Source: Odontesthes bonariensis (Eukaryota > Chordata > Actinopteri > Atheriniformes > Atherinopsidae). From it: a stretch of 64,000 nt of DNA. Location: assembly GCF_027942865.1 (NCBI RefSeq), contig NC_134519.1:36978941-37042940 (forward strand). Direction: 5' to 3'. Positions 1 through 13,860 of this stretch are shown here, in pieces. The notes beneath the pieces are model-generated. The model was given only the letters and a program-made list of their open reading frames with translations, was not told the DNA's origin and ran no database searches. Position 1 is the stretch's first letter, and each line of letters opens with the position of its first letter. The translations under genes and the position numbers were made by a program.

Positions 1-3000
1 ACTGCTGACTGGGACCACTTCCAGCCCCAGAATGACCGTTATTAACCCAGAAGTGCTCACACTCGGCAGGAAGCCCTCAACAACCAGCCACCGCTTTTTA
101 TCCAATCTCCAATTAAAGCAATTACTTTTACATTGAGCCGCGGTACCTACACTATAAGTGTTGTTCCTGCAGACCAATGGCTGTGAAAGGATAAACACGC
201 ATAAAGCAGGAAACCCTCCGGAGCGTCACCCTCAAGCTGTATAAGATAGCCAAAGTGGGTATCCACGGAAACTCCCTTCTGTATTAGAGCCGTGTGAAGA
301 ACACAAAAGTCCGCCAAAGCTCAGATGTGTACTCAATGTTATTATTGTTTAGTGCTTATATTCTGATGCACATGTCTGTTCTAGAGTTGCCAGGTCCTTG
401 ATTTTTCTTGATTTAGCTGAATGATGAAATTCATGAATATGTAGAAAATTAGCCTTCAGGTAAGCTGCAACATTGAAATACTCTTATTTAAATATCTGAG
501 ATGCATGAAAAAAAGATTGATTGTTGAGTAAACTAATTCTTACATAAACTGGTCTTTTTATCAAGAAAAAAGGATCAACCTTTTTCCTGTGAACTAATCT
601 TTTTTGACTAAATGTTTTAAATGGTTGCTTTTTAAATGTACTGTGAAAAAATAAAGATGATCAGGATCATAAGGACAACTCAACATTTTGCATCACCGTG
701 ACAACAAACAAATAAATGCTGTAAATAAATTGAAACTTGGAATTTGAAACATGGTTGCATTTTTCTTTACAATCCCAAGTGGCCGAAACATCACTGCAAT
801 GAGCTGAAAGAAAGCTGAGGTGGCCGTTTTTGCAGATATTAGTTCCGAAAAAACGCAGAACCAAATCCTTTGGAAGAAATTCTCCACATCAGAATCCAAG
901 TGAAAAGTCATGGAAATGCTGTTTTACTGAGGATCATGTTGGGCTCAAAGCTGGAGTCGGTGGTATCTGTCTAATAAATGTCAAGTAAACATGCTGTTAT
1001 TGGGTTACCAGCTGAAGGTGATGTAGTTAGCAGGGGTGGAGGGCAGCTGGCTCTTCTAATAAAATAGTCATATCCCCAATCACTGACCAAGCTAATTGAC
1101 AAGGGGAAAAGTGCTAATTGATTACAGGGCTGTCCTGTGCCAACACACCAGGGGACTGATGGGAATTGGACTGAGAAATTTTGGGTCTGTGAACTTGAAT
1201 TTCTCTTTTAGTAGGAGAAACGGTATGGGAAGTGTCCAACACACTGAGTCCTCCACCTTAAATTACACAGATGTTTGTTTGACCCCTTTAAGCTTATAGT
1301 ACCACAAGAAATGCCACAGATAAACTGTTCCAATCAGTAATGAGAGATAATATAATACACTCATACACATAAATATATTTATATATTTAGACTTGCCAAA
1401 GGTTGGGTTAGGTGTAGGTAAAAACTTATTGAATATGTTTACAGAAAAACCCAGTTTGCATTCATTTAAGTGCATTGTTAGGGTTAGAAATCTCAAAATA
1501 CCAACAGTAATGGAGGTTATGGAACAGTGGTGGTTAAAAAAAAATAGCAGTTTTGAGCATTTGTTTAAAATGGTTTTTAAAAAAAAAAATACATCAACAG
1601 ATTTAAAAAGTCCCTGAAACTGTGTTTCCATGCCAGAATCCAACACACCATATCAAAGTTATGAAGGATTGGACTCTAAACCACAATAAGTGACTAATCT
1701 TACATGCCTGAAACCTTACTACTAAATAGTTTTCATTCCAAATCCTAACCACCTCGTTTATTGCCAAGCAGTAACCAACACCTTGTTTTGCCTAAACCTA
1801 AAACAGTAGATATGATGTCTAATCCTAACTAAACGGCAAGTGTAAAGGAAACAAGGACTTCTAAAAAGAATTGACCTAAACTACCCTTGCACTCAGTTAC
1901 TTTGTCATACAGATAATTCAGTTTTTACACTGTAGGCTGATATCTAATAAATGCTGGATGGATTAATGTTGAGCATGACACATTAAGATTTGCCAAAAAG
2001 AAGTTACACATATGTGCTATCATATTGGAATTTTCAGAAACTGTTTCCGGAGATGAAGCCGAACACTCTTGTATTCCAGCATAAACTGACAGTTTATGGT
2101 TAAAATAGACCCGATCTTGGAATGAATCTTTTGTTATCTATCAAAGTAAATGTTGGGTCCAGCCCATGGGAGGGGCAACATGACATTTCCATGGAGGCTT
2201 CTAAACAGGTCAGCGGAGGAAACCATGGAGTCCAAAGCAGTGGGAGGGAGACACTTTCAACCAAAACCGTGTAACTGAATCTAAACCAGTGGTTAAACCC
2301 ATTCAACAGTGCAGGAATGGGGAGAGTGCTAACAATACAATACCATTCATGGGCTAACACAGTCCCAGTGGAATGAGCAGGGAGGGGTTTTAATCAGGCA
2401 GAAAGGCTCTCAGCCAGCCTGCCAGTCAGTTGGTCAGCCAGTCACCACACTATAGAGGCCATTGCTTCACATAAGCACTCAGATATCCACACCTACATCC
2501 ATTCCTGTTTATTTTCGATGGCGCTATACTCAGCTCTGTCTTTCTTTAAGAAAGCTTGTGAAATAAGAAAAAGATGTAAAGTTGGCAGCAGCACAGGGAC
2601 GTGATGAAGCAAGAGGAGCTGGAGAATGGGGGCTGAGAGTCAGTCTGCCCTTGGCCTGACCTGCAGCTTTCATGCGGCTTGAACACATCAGAAATCCTAT
2701 TGTGGGAGGTGATTAATTGAGAGTGATAACTTACCATGAACACAGATTGTTATAGGCTTTAATGTGGTAGGCCTGGCTTTTTAAACGCTGCTTTCACATA
2801 GCTTTGTAGTCCAGCATATGGGCCCAGACGTATTCACTGACAAAAGACGAAGAGAAATTCATCACGCTTGTACGTCCTGCTAACAACATGTTCTGCCTCT
2901 CTTTATCTAAAACCTTACTGCCTTTTAATCCTAAACTCAGATGGGAAACCGTGTTGTTGCACTGCAGATTTGTTGGAACTGTAATCATCAGACTGCTTTA

Positions 3001-4364
3001 AAAAAGATGCATTTTTAACCCATGGTGACATCTTGGTGTTGAACCAATCAGAGCCCTATTAGTCCATGTTTCTGGTTTCTTAAGGAGGTTGAGAAATAAA
3101 GTTTTGGAGCACAGCTTTAGGTTAAATCCTCACGTCATAATGACTTAGATAGATTTTCAATCCATTGATCAGATAATAAAAAGTCAAAGATGAGATAACA
3201 ACTTATTTTATTAGATTAAGAAATTAGAATCAATCATTGATCAATGATTTCAGTATTTGAAATTATAATGAAAAAACATTTTTTTTGATGAAAATGAAAG
3301 CTGTGACAGTTCCTGCTTTGTGAACAATCCCAATAACTGTCTGCACAGGGTGGGCACACTGCGGTCCAATGTTGGCTCATCACCTCGGATTTGAAGGAAA
3401 AATAGTAAAACATGTATGAATTATTTGTGCTGACACAAATCAATCACATACTTCTGAAAAGGGCCACTTCAGGAACAAGGTGGATAAAGGACAGTCAGGT
3501 GACATGTGCTCCAGCTGCAGTGGGGGGCTCCATGGCCCCCCAATTCCTGGATACAGGAGACTACAATTATTTTCCATTTCAGAGTGATGTTTGTCCCACT
3601 CACTACTCTGCTGTGAGGAGTGATATGGGCTGACATCAGCTCACCTCTTTCACAGTGCAAACAGGTCAACTTCTGCTGATGTTACAGCTTTAACATTTCA
3701 AACGCATCAACAGTCATTTCAGCACAAAATAAAAGCAATGTTATTATTATTTTTTGTTTTTATGTTCCTATGAACAAATTCTAAGGGTTGTAGAGAGTAG
3801 GACTGAACATAAAACAATGAGCTGAGCATCTAAAGCTGTCTGTAAGCAGCAGTGAAACACGTCTTCGGCTGATAGTGAGGCCGCTAAAGAAAGATGTGTT
3901 GATCTTGACCACAGCTCGGACCTGAGAGGATGGATGACACGATGACGGGGAATCGGGGAACTGAGAGACAGCACAGCCAAATGAGCCTTGCATGGGGACA
4001 CACAGTGTTTGTTCTGGGCTTTTCAGCAGTGTCAGGACCCCTGGGCCCTGTCCACGGGCCCTTATCTATCCCTGCTCAATTACTGATGTGTCAATAGAGC
4101 TCCATGAGCTGCGCAGGGTGGGGAGAGGGGCGGGGAAGGCTGGGACCTGGCTGGAGGTGGCCTGAGACCACATGGTAGGGTCATGCTGGGGGAGTGTGTG
4201 CCTTTGAGTCTCATTACCCCGGGGGCAATAAGAGGCGGCCAAAGACTGGTGGTGGTGGTGTTTCCAGGAGGGGGGGGGGGGTAAAGGTGTGTGCAGCCAG
4301 CCTGTTGGCTCACTTCTTTCAAAGTAGAAAAGGCTAAAAGCCAAACATGTTTTCAGTAATGATT
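1..4364. other. non-coding flank, no gene recognised
   Basis: Mixed AT-rich sequence in which I recognise no gene, RNA or mobile element. Open frames are short, at most about 127 codons, and resemble no family I know. A 12-base G run lies at 4270-4281, shortly before the minisatellite starts. The stretch could be intergenic or intronic; the sequence does not say which. Confidence 0.6.
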
Positions 4365-7300
4365 GGCCCCTACACAGAGTGGACCCTCAGCACAGAGTGG
4401 CCCCTACACAGAGTGGACCCTCAGCACAGAGTGGACCCTACACAGAGTGGCCCCTCAGCACAGAGTGGATCCTACACAGAGTGGCCCCTACACAGAGTGG
4501 ACCCTCAGCACAGAGTGGATCCTACACAGAGTGGCCCCTCAGCACAGAGTGGACCCTACACAGAGTGGACCCTACACAGAGTGGACCCTCAGCACAGAGT
4601 GGACCCTACACAGAGTGGATCCTACACAGAGTGGCCCCTCAGCACAGAGTGGACCCTACACAGAGTGGACCCTACACAGAGTGGACATTCAGCACAGAGT
4701 GGCCCCTACACAGAGTGGACCCTCAGCACAGAGTGGCCCCTACACAGAGTGGCCCCTCAGCACAGAGTGGATCCTACACAGAGTGGACCCTCAGCACAGA
4801 GTGGCCCCTACACAGAGTGGATCCTACACAGAGTGGCCCCTACACAGAGTGGACCCTCAGCACAGAGTGGATCCTACACAGAGTGGCCCCTCAGCACAGA
4901 GTGGACCCTACACAGAGTGGACCCTACACAGAGTGGCCCCTATGCACAGAGTGGACCCTACACAGAGTGGATCCTACACAGAGTGGCCCCTCAGCACAGA
5001 GTGGACATTCAGCACAGAGTGGCCCCTACACAGAGTGGCCCCTCAGCACAGAGTGGATCCTACACAGAGTGGACCCTCAGCACAGAGTGGCCCCTACACA
5101 GAGTGGACCCTCAGCACAGAGTGGACCCTACACAGAGTGGCCCCTCAGCACAGAGTGGATCCTACACAGAGTGGACCCTCAGCACAGAGTGGATCCTACA
5201 CAGAGTGGCCCCTACACAGAGTGGACCCTCAGCACAGAGTGGATCCTACACAGAGTGGCCCCTCAGCACAGAGTGGCCCCTCAGCACAGAGTGGATCCTA
5301 CACAGAGTGGACCCTCAGCACAGAGTGGATCCTACACAGAGTGGCCCCTACACAGAGTGGACCCTCAGCACAGAGTGGATCCTACACAGAATGGCCCCTA
5401 CACAGAGTGGACCCTCAGCACAGAGTGGCCCCTAGACAGAGTGGCCCCTACACAGAGTGGACCCTCAGCACAGAGTGGCCCCTACACAGAGTGGCCCCTA
5501 CACAGAGTGGCCCCTACACAGAGTGGATCCTACACAGAGTGGACCCTACACAGAGTGGCCCCTCAGCACAGAGTGGACCCTACACAGAGTGGACCCTACA
5601 CAGAGTGGCCCCTCAGCACAGAGTGGCCCCTACACAGAGTGGACCCTCAGCACAGAGTGGCCCCTACACAGAGTGGACCCTACACAGAGTGGCCCCTACA
5701 CAGAGTGGACCCTCAGCACAGAGTGGCCCCTACAAAGAGTGGCCCCTCAGCACAGAGTGGCCCCTCAGAACAGAGTGGACTCTCAGCACAGAGTGGACCC
5801 TCAGCACAGAGAGGATCCTACACAGAGTGGCCCCTACACAGAGTGGTCCCTCAGCACAGAGTGGCCCCTACAAAGAGTGGCCCCTCAGCACAGAGTGGCC
5901 CCTCAGCACAGAGTGGACCCTACACAGAGTGGCCCCTACACAGAGTGGACCCTACACAGAGTGGCCCCTCAGCACAGAGTGGTCCTTACACAGAGTGGAC
6001 CCTACACAGAGTGGCCCCTCAGCACAGAGTGGACCCTACAGAGAGTGGCCCCTCAGCACAGAGTGGACCCTACACAGAGTGGACCTTACACAGAGTGGAC
6101 CCTCAGCACAGAGTGGCCCCTACACAGAGTGGACCCTACACAGAGTGGCCCCTGAGAACAGAATGGACTCTCAGCACAGAGTGGACCCTGAGAACAGAAT
6201 GGACTCTCAGCACAGAGAGGATCCTACACAGAGTGGCCCCTACACAGAGTGTCCCCTGAGAACAGAATGGACTCTCAGCACAGAGAGGATCCTACACAGA
6301 GTGGCCCCTACACAGAGTGGTCCCTCAGCACAGAGTGGCCCCTACAAAGAGTGGCCCCTACAAAGAGTGGACCCTCAGCACAGAGTGGCCCCTACAAAGA
6401 GTGGCCCCTACACAGAGTGGACCCTCAGCACAGAGTGGACCCTACACAGAGTGGACCCTACACAGAGTGGCCCCTACAAAGAGTGGACCCTCAGCACAGA
6501 GTGGCCCCTACAAAGAGGGGCCCCTCAGCACAGAGTGGCCCCTCAGCACAGAGTGGACCCTACACAGAGTGGACCCTACACAGAGTGGCCCCTACAAAGA
6601 GTGGACCCTCAGCACAGAGTGGCCCCTCAGAACAGAGTGGACTCTCAGCACAGAGTGGACCCTCAGCACAGAGAGGATCCTACACAGAGTGGCCCCTACA
6701 CAGAGTGGACCCTCAGCACAGAGTGGCCCCTACAAAGAGTGGCCCCTACAAAGAGTGGACCCTCAGCACAGAGTGGCCCCTACAAAGAGTGGCCCCTACA
6801 CAGAGTGGACCCTCAGCACAGAGTGGACCCTACACAGAGTGGCCCCTCAGCACAGAGTGGTCCTTACACAGAGTGGACCCTACACAGAGTGGCCCCTCAG
6901 CACAGAGTGGACCCTACACAGAGTGGACCTTACACAGAGTGGACCCTCAGCACAGAGTGGCCCCTACACAGAGTGGACCCTACACAGAGTGGCCCCTACA
7001 CAGAGTGGACCCTCAGCACAGAGTGGCCCCTACAAAGAGTGGCCCCTGAGAACAGAGTGGACTCTCAGCACAGAGTGGACCCTCAGCACAGAGAGGATCC
7101 TACACAGAGTGGCCCCTACACAGAGTGGTCCCTCAGCACAGAGTGGCCCCTACAAAGAGTGGCCCCTACAAAGAGTGGACCCTCAGCACAGAGTGGCCCC
7201 TACAAAGAGTGGCCCCTACACAGAGTGGACCCTCAGCACAGAGTGGACCCTACACAGAGTGGACCCTACACAGAGTGGCCCCTACAAAGAGTGGACCCTC

Positions 7301-10300
7301 AGCACAGAGTGGCCCCTCAGAACAGAGTGGACTCTCAGCACAGAGTGGACCCTCAGCACAGAGAGGATCCTACACAGAGTGGCCCCTACACAGAGTGGAC
7401 CCTCAGCACAGAGTGGCCCCTACAAAGAGTGGCCCCTACAAAGAGTGGACCCTCAGCACAGAGTGGCCCCTACAAAGAGTGGTCCCTACACAGAGTGGAC
7501 CCTCAGCACAGAGTGGACCCTACACAGAGTGGCCCCTCAGCACAGAGTGGTCCTTACACAGAGTGGACCCTACACAGAGTGGCCCCTCAGCACAGAGTGG
7601 ACCCTACACAGAGTGGACCTTACACAGAGTGGCCCCTACACAGAGTGGACCCTACACAGAGTGGCCCCTACACAGAGTGGACCCTCAGCACAGAGTGGCC
7701 CCTACAAAGAGTGGCCCCTGAGAACAGAGTGGACTCTCAGCACAGAGTGGACCCTCAGCACAGAGCGGATCCTACACAGAGTGGCCCCTACACTGAGTGG
7801 TCCCTCAGCACAGAGTGGCCCCTACAAAGAGTGGCCCCTACAAAGAGTGGACCCTCAGCACAGAGTGGCCCCTACAAAGAGTGGCCCCTACACAGAGTGG
7901 ACCCTCAGCACAGAGTGGACCCTACACAGAGTGGACCCTACACAGAGTGGCCCCTACAAAGAGTGGCCCCTCAGCACAGAGTGGACCCTACACAGAGTGG
8001 CCCCTACACAGAGTGGACCCTACACAGAGTGGCCCCTCAGCACAGAGTGGTCCTTACACAGAGTGGACCCTACACAGAGTGGCCCCTCAGCACAGAGTGG
8101 ACCCTACAGAGAGTGGCCCCTCAGCACAGAGTGGACCCTACACAGAGTGGACCTTACACAGAGTGGCCCCTCAGCACAGAGTGGACCCTACACAGAGTGG
8201 CCCCTACACAGAGTGGACCCTACACAGAGTGGCCCCTCAGCACAGAGTGGTCCTTACACAGAGTGGACCCTACACAGAGTGGCCCCTCAGCACAGAGTGG
8301 ACCCTACAGAGAGTGGCCCCTCAGCACAGAGTGGACCCTACACAGAGTGGACCTTACACAGAGTGGACCCTCAGCACAGAGTGGCCCCTACACAGAGTGG
8401 CCCCTACACAGAGTGGCCCCTACACAGAGTGGCCCCTGAGAACAGAATGGACTCTCAGCACAGAGTGGACCCTGAGAACAGAATGGACTCTCAGCACAGA
8501 GAGGATCCTACACAGAGTGGCCCCTACACAGAGTGGCCCCTGAGAACAGAATGGACTCTCAGAACAGAGAGGATCCTACACAGAGTGGCCCCTACACAGA
8601 GTGGTCCCTCAGCACAGAGTGGCCCCTACAAAGAGTGGCCCCTACAAAGAGTGGACCCTCAGCACAGAGTGGCCCCTACAAAGAGTGGCCCCTACACAGA
8701 GTGGACCCTCAGCACAGAGTGGACCCTACACAGAGTGGACCCTACACAGAGTGGCCCCTACAAAGAGTGGACCCTCAGCACAGAGTGGCCCCTACAAAGA
8801 GGGGCCCCTCAGCACAGAGTGGACCCTACACAGAGTGGACCCTACACAGAGTGGCCCCTACAAAGAGTGGACCCTCAGCACAGAGTGGCCCCTCAGAACA
8901 GAGTGGACTCTCAGCACAGAGTGGACCCTCAGCACAGAGAGGATCCTACACAGAGTGGCCCCTACACAGAGTGGACCCTCAGCACAGAGTGGCCCCTACA
9001 AAGAGTGGCCCCTACAAAGAGTGGACCCTCAGCACAGAGTGGCCCCTACAAAGAGTGGCCCCTACACAGAGTGGACCCTCAGCACAGAGTGGACCCTACA
9101 CAGAGTGGCCCCTCAGCACAGAGTGGTCCTTACACAGAGTGGACCCTACACAGAGTGGCCCCTCAGCACAGAGTGGACCCTACACAGAGTGGACCTTACA
9201 CAGAGTGGACCCTCAGCACAGAGTGGCCCCTACACAGAGTGGACCCTACACAGAGTGGCCCCTACACAGAGTGGACCCTCAGCACAGAGTGGCCCCTACA
9301 AAGAGTGGCCCCTGAGAACAGAGTGGACTCTCAGCACAGAGTGGACCCTCAGCACAGAGAGGATCCTACAAAGAGTGGCCCCTACACAGAGTGGTCCCTC
9401 AGCACAGAGTGGCCCCTACAAAGAGTGGCCCCTACAAAGAGTGGACCCTCAGCACAGAGTGGCCCCTACAAAGAGTGGCCCCTACACAGAGTGGACCCTC
9501 AGCACAGAGTGGACCCTACACAGAGTGGACCCTACACAGAGTGGCCCCTACAAAGAGTGGACCCTCAGCACAGAGTGGCCCCTACAAAGAGTGGACCCTC
9601 AGCACAGAGTGGCCCCTACAAAGAGGGGCCCCTCAGCACAGAGTGGCCCATCAGCACAGAGTGGACCCTACACAGAGTGGACCCTACACAGAGTGGCCCC
9701 TACAAAGAGTGGACCCTCAGCACAGAGTGGCCCCTCAGAACAGAGTGGACTCTCAGCACAGAGTGGACCCTCAGCACAGAGAGGATCCTACACAGAGTGG
9801 CCCCTACACAGAGTGGACCCTCAGCACAGAGTGGCCCCTACAAAGAGTGGCCCCTACAAAGAGTGGACCCTCAGCACAGAGTGGCCCCTATAAAGAGTGG
9901 TCCCTACACAGAGTGGACCCTCAGCACAGAGTGGACCCTACACAGAGTGGCCCCTCAGCACAGAGTGGTCTTTACACAGAGTGGACCCTACACAGAGTGG
10001 CCCCTCAGCACAGAGTGGACCCTACACAGAGTGGACCTTACACAGAGTGGCCCCTACACAGAGTGGACCCTACACAGAGTGGCCCCTACACAGAGTGGAC
10101 CCTCAGCACAGAGTGGCCCCTACAAAGAGTGGCCCCTGAGAACAGAGTGGACTCTCAGCACAGAGTGGACCCTCAGCACAGAGAGGATCCTACACAGAGT
10201 GGCCCCTACACTGAGTGGTCCCTCAGCACAGAGTGGCCCCTACAAAGAGTGGCCCCTACAAAGAGTGGACCCTCAGCACAGAGTGGCCCCTACAAAGAGT

Positions 10301-13300
10301 GGCCCCTACACAGAGTGGACCCTCAGCACAGAGTGGACCCTACACAGAGTGGACCCTACACAGAGTGGCCCCTACAAAGAGTGGCCCCTCAGCACAGAGT
10401 GGACCCTACACAGAGTGGCCCCTACACAGAGTGGATCCTACACAGAGTGGCCCCTCAGCACAGAGTGGTCCTTACACAGAGTGGACCCTACACAGAGTGG
10501 CCCCTCAGCACAGAGTGGACCCTACAGAGAGTGGCCCCTCAGCACAGAGTGGACCCTACACAGAGTGGACCTTACACAGAGTGGACCCTCAGCACAGAGT
10601 GGCCCCTACACAGAGTGGACCCTACACAGAGTGGCCCCATACACAGAGTGGCCCCTGAGAACAGAATGGACTCTCAGCACAGAGTGGACCCTCAGCACAG
10701 AGAGGATCCTACACAGAGTGGCCCCTACACAGAGTGGTCCCTCAGCACAGAGTGGCCCCTACAAAGAGTGGCCGCTACAAAGAGTGGACCCTCAGCACAG
10801 AGTGGCCCCTACAAAGAGTGGCCCCTACACAGAGTGGACCCTCAGCACAGAGTGGACCCTACACAGAGTGGACCCTACACAGAGTGGCCCCTACAAAGAG
10901 TGGACCCTCAGCACAGAGTGGCCCCTACAAAGAGGGGCCCCTCAGCACAGAGTGGCCCCTCAGCACAGAGTGGACCCTACACAGAGTGGACCCTACACAG
11001 AGTGGCCCCTACAAAGAGTGGACCCTCAGCACAGAGTGGCCCCTCAGCACAGAGTGGACCCTCAGCACAGAGAGGATCCTACACAGAGTGGCCCCTACAC
11101 AGAGTGGACCCTCAGCACAGAGTGGCCCCTACAAAGAGTGGCCCCTACAAAGAGTGGACCCTCAGCACAGAGTTGCCCCTACAAAGAGTGGCCCCTACAC
11201 AGAGTGGACCCTCAGCACAGAGTGGACCCTACACAGAGTGGCCCCTCAGCACAGAGTGGTCCTTACACAGAGTGGACCCTACACAGAGTGGCCCCTCAGC
11301 ACAGAGTGGACCCTACACAGAGTGGACCTTACACAGAGTGGACCCTCAGCACAGAGTGGCCCCTACACAGAGTGGACCCTACACAGAGTGGCCCCTACAC
11401 AGAGTGGACCCTCAGCACAGAGTGGCCCCTACAAAGAGTGGCCCCTGAGAACAGAGTGGACTCTCAGCACAGAGTGGACCCTCAGCACAGAGAGGATCCT
11501 ACACAGAGTGGCCCCTACACAGAGTGGTCCCTCAGCACAGAGTGGCCCCTACAAAGAGTGGCCCCTACAAAGAGTGGACCCTCAGCACAGAGTGGCCCCT
11601 ACAAAGAGTGGCCCCTACACAGAGTGGACCCTCAGCACAGAGTGGACCCTACACAGAGTGGACCCTACACAGAGTGGCCCCTACAAAGAGTGGACCCTCA
11701 GCACAGAGTGGCCCCTACAAAGAGTGGACCCTCAGCAAAGAGTGGCCCCTACAAAGAGGGGCCCCTCAGCACAGAGTGGCCCCTCAGCACAGAGTGGACC
11801 CTACACAGAGTGGACCCTACACAGAGTGGCCCCTACAAAGAGTGGACCCTCAGCACAGAGTGGCCCCTCAGAACAGAGTGGACTCTCAGCACAGAGTGGA
11901 CCCTCAGCACAGAGAGGATCCTACACAGAGTGGCCCCTACACAGAGTGGACCCTCAGCACAGAGTGGCCCCTACAAAGAGTGGCCCCTACAAAGAGTGGA
12001 CCCTCAGCACAGAGTGGCCCCTACAAAGAGTGGCCCCTACAAAGAGTGGACCCTCAGCACAGAGTGGCCCCTACAAAGAGTGGCCCCTACACAGAGTGGA
12101 CCCTCAGCACAGAGTGGACCCTACACAGAGTGGACCCTACACAGAGTGGCCCCTACAAAGAGTGGACCCTCAGCACAGAGTGGCCCCTACAAAGAGGGGC
12201 CCCTCAGCACAGAGTGGCCCCTCAGCACAGAGTGGACCCTACACAGAGTGGACCCTACACAGAGTGGCCCCTACAAAGAGTGGACCCTCAGCACAGAGTG
12301 GCCCCTCAGAACAGAGTGGACTCTCAGCACAGAGTGGACCCTCAGCACAGAGAGGATCCTACACAGAGTGGCCCCTACACAGAGTGGACCCTCAGCACAG
12401 AGTGGCCCCTACAAAGAGTGGCCCCTACAAAGAGTGGACCCTCAGCACAGAGTTGCCCCTACAAAGAGTGGCCCCTACACAGAGTGGACCCTCAGCACAG
12501 AGTGGACCCTACACAGAGTGGCCCCTCAGCACAGAGTGGTCCTTACACAGAGTGGACCCTACACAGAGTGGCCCCTCAGCACAGAGTGGACCCTACACAG
12601 AGTGGACCTTACACAGAGTGGACCCTCAGCACAGAGTGGCCCCTACACAGAGTGGACCCTACACAGAGTGGCCCCTACACAGAGTGGACCCTCAGCACAG
12701 AGTGGCCCCTACAAAGAGTGGCCCCTGAGAACAGAGTGGACTCTCAGCACAGAGTGGACCCTCAGCACAGAGAGGATCCTACACAGAGTGGCCCCTACAC
12801 AGAGTGGTCCCTCAGCACAGAGCCCCTACAAAGAGTGGCCCCTACAAAGAGTGGACCCTCAGCACAGAGTGGCCCCTACAAAGAGTGGCCCCTACACAGA
12901 GTGGACCCTCAGCACAGAGTGGACCCTACACAGAGTGGACCCTACACAGAGTGGCCCCTACAAAGAGTGGACCCTCAGCACAGAGTGGCCCCTACAAAGA
13001 GTGGACCCTCAGCACAGAGTGGCCCCTACAAAGAGGGGCCCCTCAGCACAGAGTGGCCCCTCAGCACAGAGTGGACCCTACACAGAGTGGACCCTACACA
13101 GAGTGGCCCCTACAAAGAGTGGCCCCTCAGCACAGAGTGGCCCCTCAGAACAGAGTGGACTCTCAGCACAGAGTGGACCCTCAGCACAGAGAGGATCCTA
13201 CACAGAGTGGCCCCTACACAGAGTGGACCCTCAGCACAGAGTGGCCCCTCAGCACAGAGTGTACCCTCAGCACAGAGTGGACCCTCAGCACAGAGTGGAC

Positions 13301-13533
13301 CCTCAGCACAGAGAGGATCCTACACAGAGTGGCCCCTACACAGAGTGGACCCTCAGCACAGAGTGGCCCCTCAGCACAGAGTAGATCCTCAGCACAGAGT
13401 GGCCCCTCAGCACAGAGTGGACCCTCAGCACAGAGTGGACCCTCAGCACAGAGTGGTCCCTCAGCACAGAGTGGACCCTCAGCACAGAGTGGACCCTCAG
13501 CACAGAGTGGCCCTTCAGCACAGAGTGGCCCCT
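4365..13533 (+). repeat. minisatellite array A, copy 1 (16/18-bp units)
   Basis: About 9.2 kb of tandem units of two interleaved kinds: a 16-mer of the form ACCCTACACAGAGTGG and an 18-mer of the form ACCCTCAGCACAGAGTGG. The first position varies (C or A, with a GGATCC variant), and ACAAAGAGTGG replaces ACACAGAGTGG in many units. From 4365 to about 5720 the GGATCC and GGACATTCAGC variants dominate. From about 5720 to 13220 the ACAAAGAG and AGAACAGAGTGGACTC variants dominate and form a higher-order repeat. The last 310 bp are almost pure 18-mers. No unit contains a stop codon in any plus-strand frame, which explains the multi-kilobase open frames; because 16-mers shift the frame, I do not consider it coding. 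Confidence 0.95.
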
Positions 13534-13860
13534 GGTGCACACAGCTCAGTGAATGAGGACTGACAGTGACAGATGGGTACTGAGCTTCTGATGGTTCTTT
13601 ATGCGTGTTGGAGATGCTCATTGACTAAATTGACTTAATTAAAAGAGGACCCATGGACAACTGCTAAATGTGTCAGTATATGCATATCCACCCCACAGCT
13701 AACCTGCAGTCTGTGTGTTTACCTTTGATCTTCCAACAGTCAAAGCTTGTTGGTGGCAGAAACAAGGACTTGGACTGCCTGCTGGAAACCTCAGCTGGTT
13801 CTGCCTGTGTGGAGTCTGCATGTTCTGGGTTCTGTTTGGGACTCCGGCTTCCTCCCATCG
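13534..13860. repeat. unique spacer between arrays A and B, copy 1
   Basis: A 327-bp non-repetitive sequence between the minisatellite and the decamer array. It is identical by eye, with no indel, to 23417-23743. It has no convincing coding potential and I do not recognise it. It is the anchor that proves the compound locus is duplicated. Confidence 0.9.

Noticed and set aside
4363..13563. Open frames up to about 2,300 codons (HRVDPQ/TQSGPSAQSG/YTEWTLSTEW peptides) as giant repeat proteins
   Set aside because: All three plus frames are open at once, because the 16/18-bp units lack stop codons. The 16-mers change frame, many starts are GTG, and no non-repeat domain is attached.
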